Shown: one piece after another, positions 1 through 8,674 of the stretch | How the letters are laid out: each line of letters starts with the position of its first letter | Position numbering within the stretch: the stretch's first letter is position 1 | Origin: an uncultured Collinsella sp. | GTDB lineage: Bacteria > Actinomycetota > Coriobacteriia > Coriobacteriales > Coriobacteriaceae | Direction of reading: 5' to 3' | DNA: 13,057 bases | Assembly (NCBI GenBank): GCA_934647195.1 | Contig: CAKUFD010000020.1 | Span: 1 to 13,057, forward strand | The notes under the pieces: model-generated | Databases searched by the model: none | What the model saw: the letters and a program-made list of their open reading frames with translations, nothing else | What the model was told of the DNA's origin: nothing | Program-made: the position numbers and the translations under genes

Positions 1-49
1 GGCGTCTTTAGGCGCGGGCCAGCGACCCGAGGGTTACACCCTAAGAGCA

Positions 50-72
50 AACCACCCCTTTTAGGGGTGGTT
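50..72. terminator. Terminator-like hairpin at left edge
   Basis: A perfect 10-bp stem, AACCACCCCT (50-59) against AGGGGTGGTT (63-72), encloses a 3-base TTT loop. There is no run of T on the right side and only three T on the left when read on the minus strand, so Rho-independent termination is likely but not certain. It probably ends a gene outside the window to the left and insulates clpB. Confidence 0.45.
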
Positions 73-281
73 CTGATATAAACGGGGCGCTTCGTTTGAG
101 ACGGCCTGCTCTAGGTGCCGGCATGGTCGCTCAATGCCAAAGCGCGTCTTGCGCGGCTCCTACATCTCAAGACTCATAAAATCTTATATAAAGAGACTTA
201 GATTTATGTATAACTTGGGGCACATCCGGTAACAATACCTCTCGAACAACAGGACGCTGCCCCGTAGGGCGGCCGCCTCGG

Positions 282-298
282 CGCGAGCGTTGCTCGCG
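282..298 (+). other. Hairpin in the clpB leader
   Basis: CGCGAGC (282-288) pairs with GCTCGCG (292-298) around a GTT loop, ending about 20 bases before the ribosome binding site of clpB. A second weaker pairing, GCCCC/GGGC, lies near 260-270. Such leader structure could tune translation or mRNA stability, but GC-rich leaders often fold by chance, and no known thermosensor motif is recognised. Confidence 0.3.
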
Positions 299-330
299 TT
301 GCGGGCACACCTATACGAGAGGTGAGATAT

Positions 331-2982
<2,652 letters not shown>

Positions 2983-3014
2983 CGCCGCGGGTTTCTGCGC
3001 GACGTGCATGATTT

Positions 3015-3051
3015 GGCCCGGCTTCCAGGTAACTGGAGGCCGGGCCTTTTT
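3015..3051 (+). terminator. Rho-independent terminator of clpB
   Basis: A 14-bp stem pairs 3015-3028 (GGCCCGGCTTCCAG) with 3033-3046 (CTGGAGGCCGGGCC), with one T-G wobble, a GTAA loop and TTTTT at 3047-3051. It starts 32 bases after the clpB stop codon. This is the clearest terminator in the window. Confidence 0.92.
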
Positions 3052-3063
3052 GCGTGCGGCGCA

Positions 3064-3072
3064 TGCTAGGAT
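3064..3072 (+). promoter_or_regulatory. Possible extended -10 promoter for the 55-aa gene
   Basis: TGC followed by TAGGAT (3067-3072) resembles an extended -10 element (TGN plus a TATAAT-like hexamer). It lies just after the clpB terminator and about 28 bases before the ATG of the small gene. No good -35 box is visible. A promoter is expected here because the terminator isolates the small gene from clpB. Confidence 0.35.
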
Positions 3073-3099
3073 GGTGCAAGCGACGATTGGGGAGCAGAT

Positions 3100-3267
3100 A
3101 TGGCAAGCGAGAAGGACGAAAAGAAGAAGGCTTCCGAGGTCAAGGTGGCACTCAAGCCCAAAGACCCGTTTATCCGTGCGGAGAACGAGGATGATGACGG
3201 CTACGATCCGTATTCCGATCGACGTCCCGAGCGCGAGCCGCTGTTCGAGCGCGACCCTTGGGGCTAG
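3100..3267 (+). CDS. Small charged protein of unknown function (55 aa)
   Basis: I do not recognise this protein. It has 55 residues, starts at ATG 3100 and is preceded by the GGGGAG ribosome binding site. It begins with a lysine/glutamate-rich segment (MASEKDEKKK), has an acidic stretch near the middle (ENEDDDGYD) and ends in an Arg/Glu/Pro-rich tail closing with DPWG. About half the residues are charged (roughly 16 acidic, 12 basic), there is no hydrophobic segment, and it is probably disordered and cytosolic. Terminators on both sides, a good ribosome binding site and a possible promoter argue that it is a real single-gene unit, not a chance ORF. It could be a lineage-restricted small protein; a link to ClpB is possible only by position. 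Confidence 0.6.
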   Translation: MASEKDEKKKASEVKVALKPKDPFIRAENEDDDGYDPYSDRRPEREPLFERDPWG

Positions 3268-3309
3268 TGGATTGCCTGCGGGTGTCCTGTCTGCGGATTC
3301 TAAAGAGAT

Positions 3310-3351
3310 AAAAATGCGCCGCTGCGAGAACGTTCCCGCAGCGGCGCATTT
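3310..3351. terminator. Bidirectional terminator between the small gene and the leftward operon
   Basis: A perfect 15-bp stem pairs 3312-3326 with 3337-3351 (core ATGCGCCGCTGCG / CGCAGCGGCGCAT). The loop itself contains GAAC/GTTC, which can extend the fold. On the minus strand the stem is followed by five T (A run at 3310-3314), a good terminator for the MaoC operon ending at 3384. On the plus strand three T follow, which is enough for a weak terminator of the 55-aa gene. Confidence 0.85.
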
Positions 3352-3383
3352 GCGTTTGGGTGGGATGTGGCGGCACGTGGGCT

Positions 3384-3833
3384 TTATGCGTCGCGCTTCT
3401 GGCACATCAGCAGATGGTCGGCGACCATAACGGTTTCGCCCTTCTGGTTAATGATGTCGAGATGCTCGGTCACGATGCCTTTGTCTGCATGCTTCTTATG
3501 ATCTTTCTTGTCGCTGATGGTGACTACCGTATGAATGGTGTCGCCGATATAGACCGGTTTGACAAAGCGCAGGTGGTCGTAGCCATAAGAGAAAGCGACA
3601 GGGTTGATAAACGAAGCGGTAAGGCCGACGCCCACGCTGAATGTCAGCGTGCCATGGGCGATGCGCTGGCCAAAGTCGTTCTTTTCGCACCAATCGGCAT
3701 CTACATGATGGGGGAAAAAGTCGCCTGTCTGCCCAGCGTGAATCACGATATCGGCCTCGGTGATGGTTTTGCCGCCTGTGGTGCGGGTGTCGCCCAGCTG
3801 GTAATCCTCGAAATAATATGCCTGCTCGTCCAT
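3384..3833 (-). CDS. MaoC-type hot-dog hydratase/dehydratase
   Basis: This 149-residue protein is the size of a single MaoC hot-dog domain. The family adds or removes water at the 2,3 position of acyl-CoA thioesters in the cytosol. The family signature is visible as [10 protein letters not shown] (36-45), with the expected catalytic Asp38 and His43, followed by FGQRIAHG (54-61). The usual motif is GDxNPxH; here the Asn position is Phe40, so the substrate pocket may differ from (R)-enoyl-CoA hydratases. The start has AAGGAG at good distance, overlapping the end of the preceding CoA-transferase reading unit (gap 15 bases). As the last gene of an operon with two CoA-transferases, it probably acts on the thioester they form. 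Mesaconyl-CoA or other branched or hydroxylated acyl-CoA substrates are alternatives. The family is sure, the substrate is not. Confidence 0.88.
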   Translation of the reverse strand: MDEQAYYFEDYQLGDTRTTGGKTITEADIVIHAGQTGDFFPHHVDADWCEKNDFGQRIAHGTLTFSVGVGLTASFINPVAFSYGYDHLRFVKPVYIGDTIHTVVTISDKKDHKKHADKGIVTEHLDIINQKGETVMVADHLLMCQKRDA

Positions 3834-3848
3834 GATTAACTCCTTTTC

Positions 3849-4979
3849 TTAAACGATGTACTTATCGGTATCTTGTCCTACGGTTGGTGCCGCGGGTCCG
3901 CCATGGGGGCGCTTGCCATCGATGATGATGGGGCAGCATGTGGTTTCAATCTTGGTGCCGTTGTCGCGTTTGACCGTTTGGAGCATGCGAAGATCGGCAA
4001 GCGCATCGGTTGCCATGAGCTTGTCCCACGTAAAGACATCGGAGCACCAGATATCGGCTGGCTCTAAAAGCGAAAGCCAATGACCCGTTGTGTTGGTGGC
4101 CAGGTGCCCTGCCAGTACAGCTTTGATCTCGTCTCGCTTGGTGTGCCAGGTTTCCGGATCGGTGTAGGCCTGAAGAGCCGCGCAGCCGATGAGCTCTCCA
4201 AGATGCGGGATGGGAACCATGGCGATGGCGATAAAGCCATCGGACGTCTCATAGATGCCGTAAGGCGCATCGATAAAGGCGCTCGCGTTGTTGACCTTGC
4301 TTCGCATCGGCGGCTTTTGCCCGTCGTTCAGATATGTCGTAAAGACCTCGAACTGTGCGTCCAGCAGGGACTTCATGAGATTGACCTCAACGTGCGCGCC
4401 GATGCCCTCTCGCTTGCTGCGAAGGATGGCTGCAAGAATTCCCTGTACCAGATGCTGGCCGGCAAACAGGTCGCCCACCGAAAGTCCCAAAGGCGTGGGT
4501 GGCTGGTCTGCGTTGCCGTTGAGCCAGCAGATGCCAGAAAGAGCTTGCGCTAGAAGGTCCTGCCCCGGCTTTTTGACCCAGGGGCCTGTGGTGCCGTAGC
4601 CCGTAACCTCTCCATAGACGATGCCAGGATTGATTTTTGCCACCGTCTCGTAATCGACGCCAAGACGTGCGGCAACGCCTGGGCGGTAGTTGACTACCAT
4701 GATGTCGGCATCGGCGATGAGCTTTTCGAGCTGGGGCCTCGTAGCTGGATTTTTAAGGTCGAGCGCAACGCTCTCCTTGTTGCGATTGATGGCATGGAAC
4801 AGCGAACTATCGCCATCGATTTTGCAGTTAGAGATATACATCGTGCGGCAGATGTCGCCTGTGCCCGGGCGCTCGGCCTTGATAACGTGGGCTCCCAGGT
4901 CCGCAAGGCGCAGCGTCGCGGACGGCGCAGAGAGGAACTGGCTTAAGTCCAGAACGGTGATTCCATCAAGCGGCTTCAT
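3849..4979 (-). CDS. Class III CoA-transferase, CaiB/BaiF family (second copy)
   Basis: Family III CoA-transferases move CoA between carboxylic acids through an enzyme-bound aspartyl thioester. The protein has 376 residues, somewhat shorter than the usual 390-430. It shows the N-terminal family pattern (VLDLSQFLSAPSATLRLADL, 9-28, and IKAERPG near 33-39), FRP-like NYRPG (97-101), GYGTTGPW (127-134), and Asp170 in the SVGD motif at the position of the catalytic Asp (Asp169 in formyl-CoA transferase). It is clearly a paralogue of the gene just upstream; both contain the string WLNGNADQPP. The two genes are separated by only 2 bases, and its ribosome binding site AAGGAGGTG lies inside the upstream gene's end, so translation is probably coupled. 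A heteromer with its neighbour is plausible. The CoA donor and acceptor cannot be read from the sequence. Confidence 0.92.
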   Translation of the reverse strand: MKPLDGITVLDLSQFLSAPSATLRLADLGAHVIKAERPGTGDICRTMYISNCKIDGDSSLFHAINRNKESVALDLKNPATRPQLEKLIADADIMVVNYRPGVAARLGVDYETVAKINPGIVYGEVTGYGTTGPWVKKPGQDLLAQALSGICWLNGNADQPPTPLGLSVGDLFAGQHLVQGILAAILRSKREGIGAHVEVNLMKSLLDAQFEVFTTYLNDGQKPPMRSKVNNASAFIDAPYGIYETSDGFIAIAMVPIPHLGELIGCAALQAYTDPETWHTKRDEIKAVLAGHLATNTTGHWLSLLEPADIWCSDVFTWDKLMATDALADLRMLQTVKRDNGTKIETTCCPIIIDGKRPHGGPAAPTVGQDTDKYIV

Positions 4980-4981
4980 GG

Positions 4982-6142
4982 CTACACCTCCTTCGTATCG
5001 GCTAGATGAAATTCGGCGATAACGGATTCCGTGTCCTCGCCTAGGCGCGGCGCGGGTTTCGAGGGTCCAAAGTCTTCGCCTGCGAAATCGATGGGGCAGC
5101 GAGTGGTGAGCACTTGCTGCCCTGCGACACGGCTGACGTCTTGGATGAAATCGAGCGCCTTGAAAGCGTCGGATGCAACGAGCTTTTCCCAGGTATAGAC
5201 ATCAGAGCACCAGAAATTGTGCTCTTCTAGCTTGGTAAGCCAGTTTTCGGTCGTGTCCGTTTCAAGCGCCGTCTGAATAGCTCGCTTAATCTCATCTCTT
5301 TCGGTGAACCATTCGGAGGCGTCGGTATAAGACGCTACCTGCTTGGAGCCGATGATCTGTCCCAGCTCGACGACGGACCCCATGGCTAGGGCGATATAGC
5401 CGTCGGCTGTTTCGTAGATTCCGTACGGTGCGGCAAGGTAGGCGTGTGCATTGTTGAATTTACTGCGCTCAGGGGCCTTGTTTCCGTCGTTGAGATAGGT
5501 GGTGATGACTTCAAATTGGAGGTCGAGTACGGAGGCGAGCAGGCTTACCTCGACATGCCCACCTTCGCCTGTCATTTCGCGGCGAATAAGGCAGGCGAGG
5601 ATGCCCTCGGCGGCGTGAACGCCGGTATAGGAATCCGCCAAAGAGAGGGCGAACGGCATGGGCGGTTGATCGGCGTTGCCATTGAGCCAAGCCAGACCAG
5701 AGAGCGATTGCACCAACAGGTCCTGTCCGGGTTTTGCCGCCCAAGGGCTCGTGGCGCCGTAGCCGCTGATGCTTGCGTATACGAGCCGAGGGTTGAGGGC
5801 GCGAACTGCATCATATCCAAGGCCGATTTTGTCCATGACGCCAGGGCGGAAGCTCTCAATAAGAACGTCCGCCTGGGCGATAAGCTTTTTGGCCATGGCG
5901 AGGCCCTCGGGGCTCTTGGTGTTGAGCTCTATGCTCTGCTTGTTGCGGTTGATGGTGTGGAAATTGAGCCCATCGCCATCGGAGGTGCAGCCTTCCAAAA
6001 TCAGGCGTCGTGAGCCATCGCCTGAACCAGGGCGTTCAACTTTGATGACGCGCGCGCCGAGGTCGGCGAGGCGTAGCGCGGCCGAAGGGCCCGCGAGATA
6101 CTGGCAAAAGTCCAGTACCAAAATCCCTTCAAGCGGTTTCAT
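4982..6142 (-). CDS. Class III CoA-transferase, CaiB/BaiF family (first copy)
   Basis: This 386-residue enzyme belongs to the same family as its downstream neighbour and has the same landmarks: VLDFCQYLAGPSAALRLADL (9-28), IKVERPG (33-39), SFRPG (97-101), GYGATSPW (127-134) and catalytic Asp170 in SLAD. It carries a C-terminal tail about ten residues longer than its paralogue. By eye about half the residues match between the two, which points to an old tandem duplication with divergence. The start ATG 6142 is preceded by an AAAGGAAAGG ribosome binding site, 18 bases after the stop of the binding-protein gene. No acyl-CoA ligase is encoded nearby, so CoA must come from a CoA donor such as acetyl- or succinyl-CoA, or be recycled from product. 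Members of the family act on oxalate, carnitine, citramalate, bile acids and other acids; the substrate here is unknown. Confidence 0.92.
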   Translation of the reverse strand: MKPLEGILVLDFCQYLAGPSAALRLADLGARVIKVERPGSGDGSRRLILEGCTSDGDGLNFHTINRNKQSIELNTKSPEGLAMAKKLIAQADVLIESFRPGVMDKIGLGYDAVRALNPRLVYASISGYGATSPWAAKPGQDLLVQSLSGLAWLNGNADQPPMPFALSLADSYTGVHAAEGILACLIRREMTGEGGHVEVSLLASVLDLQFEVITTYLNDGNKAPERSKFNNAHAYLAAPYGIYETADGYIALAMGSVVELGQIIGSKQVASYTDASEWFTERDEIKRAIQTALETDTTENWLTKLEEHNFWCSDVYTWEKLVASDAFKALDFIQDVSRVAGQQVLTTRCPIDFAGEDFGPSKPAPRLGEDTESVIAEFHLADTKEV

Positions 6143-6160
6143 AATCGCGTTTCCTTTCCT

Positions 6161-7303
6161 TTATCGTTCACGGGAGCTGATATACAGTGCATTGAGTTTC
6201 TTCAATGTTGTGGAGGCGTCGCCGCCAGAGCGCACGTAGTCCCGGATAATGGGGCCGGCGTTGTCCTGGAAGGTGAGATAGCCGCTATAACGCGGACGCA
6301 AATAGGCGTTGTCGAGCGTTTTGAGCGTGTCTTTGTAGAAATCGAGCGTTGTGCGATTGCACTCTTCGTCGAGCCAGGCGGCGCGATGACCGGGCTGTCC
6401 TCCGCAGTCGCAATAGAGCGTGCTTTGGATTTCGGGCGAGAGCGCGTACTGAGCAAAGGCGACCGCTTTGTCGATATGCCTGCTTTGTGAGGAAATGGCG
6501 AGGCCCGTTCCGCCCAAAACACCCTGTAGCATATGGCCGCGATAGTCGATGATATCGGCGGCCTTGAGCACATGCTGAGCATAGCCGCGGCGCGAGTAGT
6601 TGACGTATCCGTATACGAAGGGGCAGTACGCCGCCGTGTCGCTTGTCGCCAAGGCTTCATGCAGCTCGATTGTGTTGTAAGAGAAGATGACGCTGGGACA
6701 GCTTGTGGCAAGACGGCGCATGTCCTCCAAGACGGCTTCGCCGTGCGCGCTGTCCACAACGTGCTCGGGATCGTTCTCGTCAAAAAGGCTGCCACCGGAT
6801 GTTGCGCACATGGCGTAGAAATCCATGAGCAGATACGTTGGAGTTGCAGCATAGATTACTGTTCCGGTTTGGGCGAGCTTGATGACCTCTTCAAAATCAT
6901 GCGGGATTTCAGAGACGTTCATCTTGTCGGGTCGATATACGGAGATGGGACTAGCTGCATCGATGGCGAGGGCCGCTTGAAAACCGTCAAAGTTATAGCT
7001 CATGTGGGACTTGCCAACTGAGTTCTCGGCTTGGTCTTTCATGAATTCGGCCGAAAGGTACTTATTGAGCGGCAGCAGAACATTGTGTTTGGCGGCAAAT
7101 CCTGCCCAGGGATGATCGATGATCAAGAAATCATAATCCTGGGCGAGCTCTTGGATGGGCTTGCTTTCGAATTCGGAGAGGGAGCGCTTCTCCCATACGA
7201 TGTCGATTCCGGGATTAAGCTCAGAAAAACGCTGGGCAACACCGGCGATAGAGGTGAATCCACGGCTGTGATTCCAAGTGATTCCTTTGAGCGTCGTAAT
7301 CAT
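6161..7303 (-). CDS. Solute-binding-protein-like protein without signal peptide
   Basis: The 380-residue product has the fold signature of ABC-type extracellular solute-binding proteins (COG1653-like). An early FSELNPGIDIVWEKRSLSEF segment (26-45) is typical of the first lobe. YDFLIIDHPWAG (57-68) and LLPLNKYL (76-83) match the regions that follow, and GGTGLAISSQS (264-274) with AFAQYALSPEIQ (282-293) match the C-terminal lobe. It starts directly with the folded domain: MITTLKGITWNHSRGF has no hydrophobic core, lipobox or Sec site. The in-frame extension upstream to 7465 would read through the promoter and both operators, so I reject it; ATG 7303 has GGAAGGGA upstream. No ABC permease or ATPase genes are present. 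It is therefore probably cytosolic and may bind a ligand of the adjacent enzymes, acting as a carrier, sensor or enzyme subunit. Function is unknown; the fold call is firm. Confidence 0.8.
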   Translation of the reverse strand: MITTLKGITWNHSRGFTSIAGVAQRFSELNPGIDIVWEKRSLSEFESKPIQELAQDYDFLIIDHPWAGFAAKHNVLLPLNKYLSAEFMKDQAENSVGKSHMSYNFDGFQAALAIDAASPISVYRPDKMNVSEIPHDFEEVIKLAQTGTVIYAATPTYLLMDFYAMCATSGGSLFDENDPEHVVDSAHGEAVLEDMRRLATSCPSVIFSYNTIELHEALATSDTAAYCPFVYGYVNYSRRGYAQHVLKAADIIDYRGHMLQGVLGGTGLAISSQSRHIDKAVAFAQYALSPEIQSTLYCDCGGQPGHRAAWLDEECNRTTLDFYKDTLKTLDNAYLRPRYSGYLTFQDNAGPIIRDYVRSGGDASTTLKKLNALYISSRER

Positions 7304-7351
7304 GTGTCGTTGGTCCCTTCCGAGGCGTTTATCTGTCTGCGCTAGTGTAAT

Positions 7352-7362
7352 TGGTAGTACCA
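7352..7362. promoter_or_regulatory. GntR/FadR-type operator 1
   Basis: TGGTAGTACCA is a perfect palindrome matching the TGGTNNNACCA core used by FadR-subfamily GntR regulators. It lies about 13-23 bases downstream of the predicted start of leftward transcription, where a bound repressor would block elongation or initiation. The nearest candidate regulator is the GntR protein encoded at 12099-12797. Confidence 0.75.
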
Positions 7363-7381
7363 GAAGCTGTCTAGCACGATA

Positions 7382-7410
7382 ATTATAGAGGCTGTAAATA
7401 AGTCGTGGTA
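7382..7410 (-). promoter_or_regulatory. Promoter of the leftward CoA-transferase/MaoC operon
   Basis: On the minus strand a perfect TATAAT -10 hexamer lies at 7387-7382. Seventeen bases upstream, 7410-7405 reads TACCAC, a poor -35 box that falls within operator 2. The predicted transcription start is near 7375, giving a leader of about 70 bases before ATG 7303. The weak -35 within an operator suggests control by the bound regulator. Confidence 0.6.
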
Positions 7411-7416
7411 GTACCA
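7406..7416. promoter_or_regulatory. GntR/FadR-type operator 2
   Basis: TGGTAGTACCA is identical to operator 1, and its centre is 54 bases away from it. It overlaps the -35 region of the leftward promoter. Binding here would exclude RNA polymerase, and binding at both sites could form a loop. Confidence 0.75.
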
Positions 7417-7426
7417 AAATTACGCT

Positions 7427-7449
7427 TAAACGGTTTTTTATACCGTTTA
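7427..7449. promoter_or_regulatory. Inverted repeat, possible second operator
   Basis: TAAACGGT (7427-7434) and ACCGTTTA (7442-7449) form a perfect 8-bp inverted repeat with a 7-base AT-rich spacer. It sits upstream of both divergent promoters. Its sequence differs from the TGGTNNNACCA sites, so it may serve another regulator, perhaps a LacI-type or global one. A hairpin terminator is less likely because it lies between divergent genes. Confidence 0.45.
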
Positions 7450-7480
7450 TCGCTAAATTAACCAAGTTTTACATTCGATA

Positions 7481-7509
7481 TTGCCAAATTGAAGAGCTTT
7501 GAATAAGAA
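7481..7509 (+). promoter_or_regulatory. Possible promoter of the rightward sugar operon
   Basis: TTGCCA (7481-7486, five of six matches to TTGACA) is followed after 17 bases by TAAGAA (7504-7509, a poor -10). The predicted start, near 7516, falls at the centre of operator 3. The weak -10 makes this tentative. Confidence 0.35.
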
Positions 7510-7510
7510 T

Positions 7511-7521
7511 TGGTGCTACCA
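7511..7521. promoter_or_regulatory. GntR/FadR-type operator 3
   Basis: TGGTGCTACCA matches TGGTNNNACCA with a variant centre. It lies about 60 bases before the transporter start codon and covers the likely transcription start of the rightward operon. Its centre is 105 bases, close to ten helical turns, from operator 2. Confidence 0.72.
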
Positions 7522-7579
7522 GAGAGCACGGCAACCGCGGGCCGGTTTCTCATATCACATTCGAGAAAAGGAGATCAAG

Positions 7580-8599
7580 GTGGCAGCAGCTTTTGGAGTT
7601 CTATTGCTCGCGACCCTGTTCCAGGGAAGTTTCGGTATCTGTTTTAAGAAGTATCAACCATTCTCGTGGGAGGCCTTCTGGGCGCTCTTCTCCATCATCG
7701 GCGTTTTGCTCATGCCGCATATTTGGGCATTCATCGGTATCGGCAGCGACTATTTCACCTATCTGCAGCAGACCCCGCTGCCCATGCTCGTTGGCGGCGC
7801 TCTCGCCGGTTTCTTCTGGGGCATCAGCTCAATCTGGTATAGCCGCGCTATCGACTATATTGGCGTTTCGCTGGTAACCGGTATCAACCTTGGTCTTTCC
7901 AACCTGCTGGGCAGTTTGGTTCCTATGGCCCTTCTGGGCACGTGGCCTTCTGCTGGCGTGTTGGGCCTGATTCTTGTTGGCCAGGCGGTTTTGATGGTTG
8001 GCGTCATCATTCTTTCCAAGGCGGGCTTCATGAAGCGCGCCGAGCAGGGTGAGGAAGATGCTTCGGATTCCCAGGGCGGAAAGAAGTCCCTGTTCATGGT
8101 GGGCTTCATTATGGCCCTCGCATCCGGTGCCGGCTCTGCTGCCATCAACATTGGCGCAACCGCTTCCGGCACCCCGGTGGGAATCGCTGTGGCAGATGGC
8201 GTTAGCCCTATGTACGCATCGCTGCTTCAGTGGACCGTTGTTTTCGCTGGCGGATTTGTCGCCAACTTCTTCTACGCGCTGTATAAGCTGATCAAGAACC
8301 ACACGTTCTCCGATTACACCAAGCCCGGTTGCGGCAAGGCATATGGCAAGGTCCTGCTCACCTCGTTTGTTTGGTTCGCCGCTCTTGGTGTCTACGGTTT
8401 CGCTACTTCCATGCTTGGCGATCTTGGCCCCGCTGTCGGCTGGGTTATGTTCAACGGCCTCGCGCTGATCGTCGCCAATGCTTGGGGCTTCAAGGATGGT
8501 GAATGGACCGGATTCGCAAAGGCACGTAACGTCGCGCTCGCAGGCAACGCCGTCATCATCATCGCTCTGGTCATCCTGGGCATTACCAACGTGATGTAA
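7580..8599 (+). CDS. RhaT-type sugar:proton symporter (DMT superfamily)
   Basis: The 339-residue inner-membrane protein has about ten hydrophobic segments and resembles the L-rhamnose:H+ symporter RhaT, which has 344 residues. Points of resemblance include an FKK...SWE.FW segment after the first membrane span and a W-G-I-x-x-I/N-x-Y segment ahead of YIGVSLVTGI, both placed as in RhaT. A hydrophilic loop of about 20 residues rich in Glu, Asp, Ser and Lys lies near the middle. The start is chosen as GTG 7580, with AAAAGGAG just upstream, because the longer reading frame from 7499 would begin inside operator 3. As the first gene of a sugar-catabolic operon it probably imports the pathway substrate, likely L-rhamnose, L-fucose or a related deoxysugar. 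The exact sugar is inferred from family and neighbours, so no gene symbol is given. Confidence 0.85.
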   Translation: MAAAFGVLLLATLFQGSFGICFKKYQPFSWEAFWALFSIIGVLLMPHIWAFIGIGSDYFTYLQQTPLPMLVGGALAGFFWGISSIWYSRAIDYIGVSLVTGINLGLSNLLGSLVPMALLGTWPSAGVLGLILVGQAVLMVGVIILSKAGFMKRAEQGEEDASDSQGGKKSLFMVGFIMALASGAGSAAINIGATASGTPVGIAVADGVSPMYASLLQWTVVFAGGFVANFFYALYKLIKNHTFSDYTKPGCGKAYGKVLLTSFVWFAALGVYGFATSMLGDLGPAVGWVMFNGLALIVANAWGFKDGEWTGFAKARNVALAGNAVIIIALVILGITNVM

Positions 8600-8674
8600 C
8601 AGGCAATTAACAACTACGCAGTACCTAACAACGCTAACGACACCCTATTAATTCGAGCCATAAGGAGTTAAATC

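Larger units (their letters stand above)
1..330. other. Non-coding region upstream of clpB
   Basis: No convincing gene lies in this stretch. It holds a terminator-like hairpin near 50-72, an AT-rich promoter-like patch around 180-215 (two TATA-like boxes, near 185-192 and 209-214, neither with a good -35 box), and a GC-rich leader of about 100 bases before clpB. I looked for known heat-shock operators (CIRCE for HrcA, HAIR for HspR, the CtsR direct repeat) and saw no full match. Frame 2 is open from the left edge to a TAG at 61-63, which could be the tail of an upstream gene, but about 20 codons are too few to identify. Confidence 0.6.

Noticed and set aside
2..63. Possible C-terminal end of a gene running in from the left edge.
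   Set aside because: Only about 20 codons are open, with no recognisable motif, so it cannot be supported as a gene.
7304..7465. N-terminal extension of the solute-binding protein containing a hydrophobic stretch that resembles a signal peptide.
   Set aside because: It is the translation of the promoter and two operators. The start at 7303 has a ribosome binding site and fits the folded domain.
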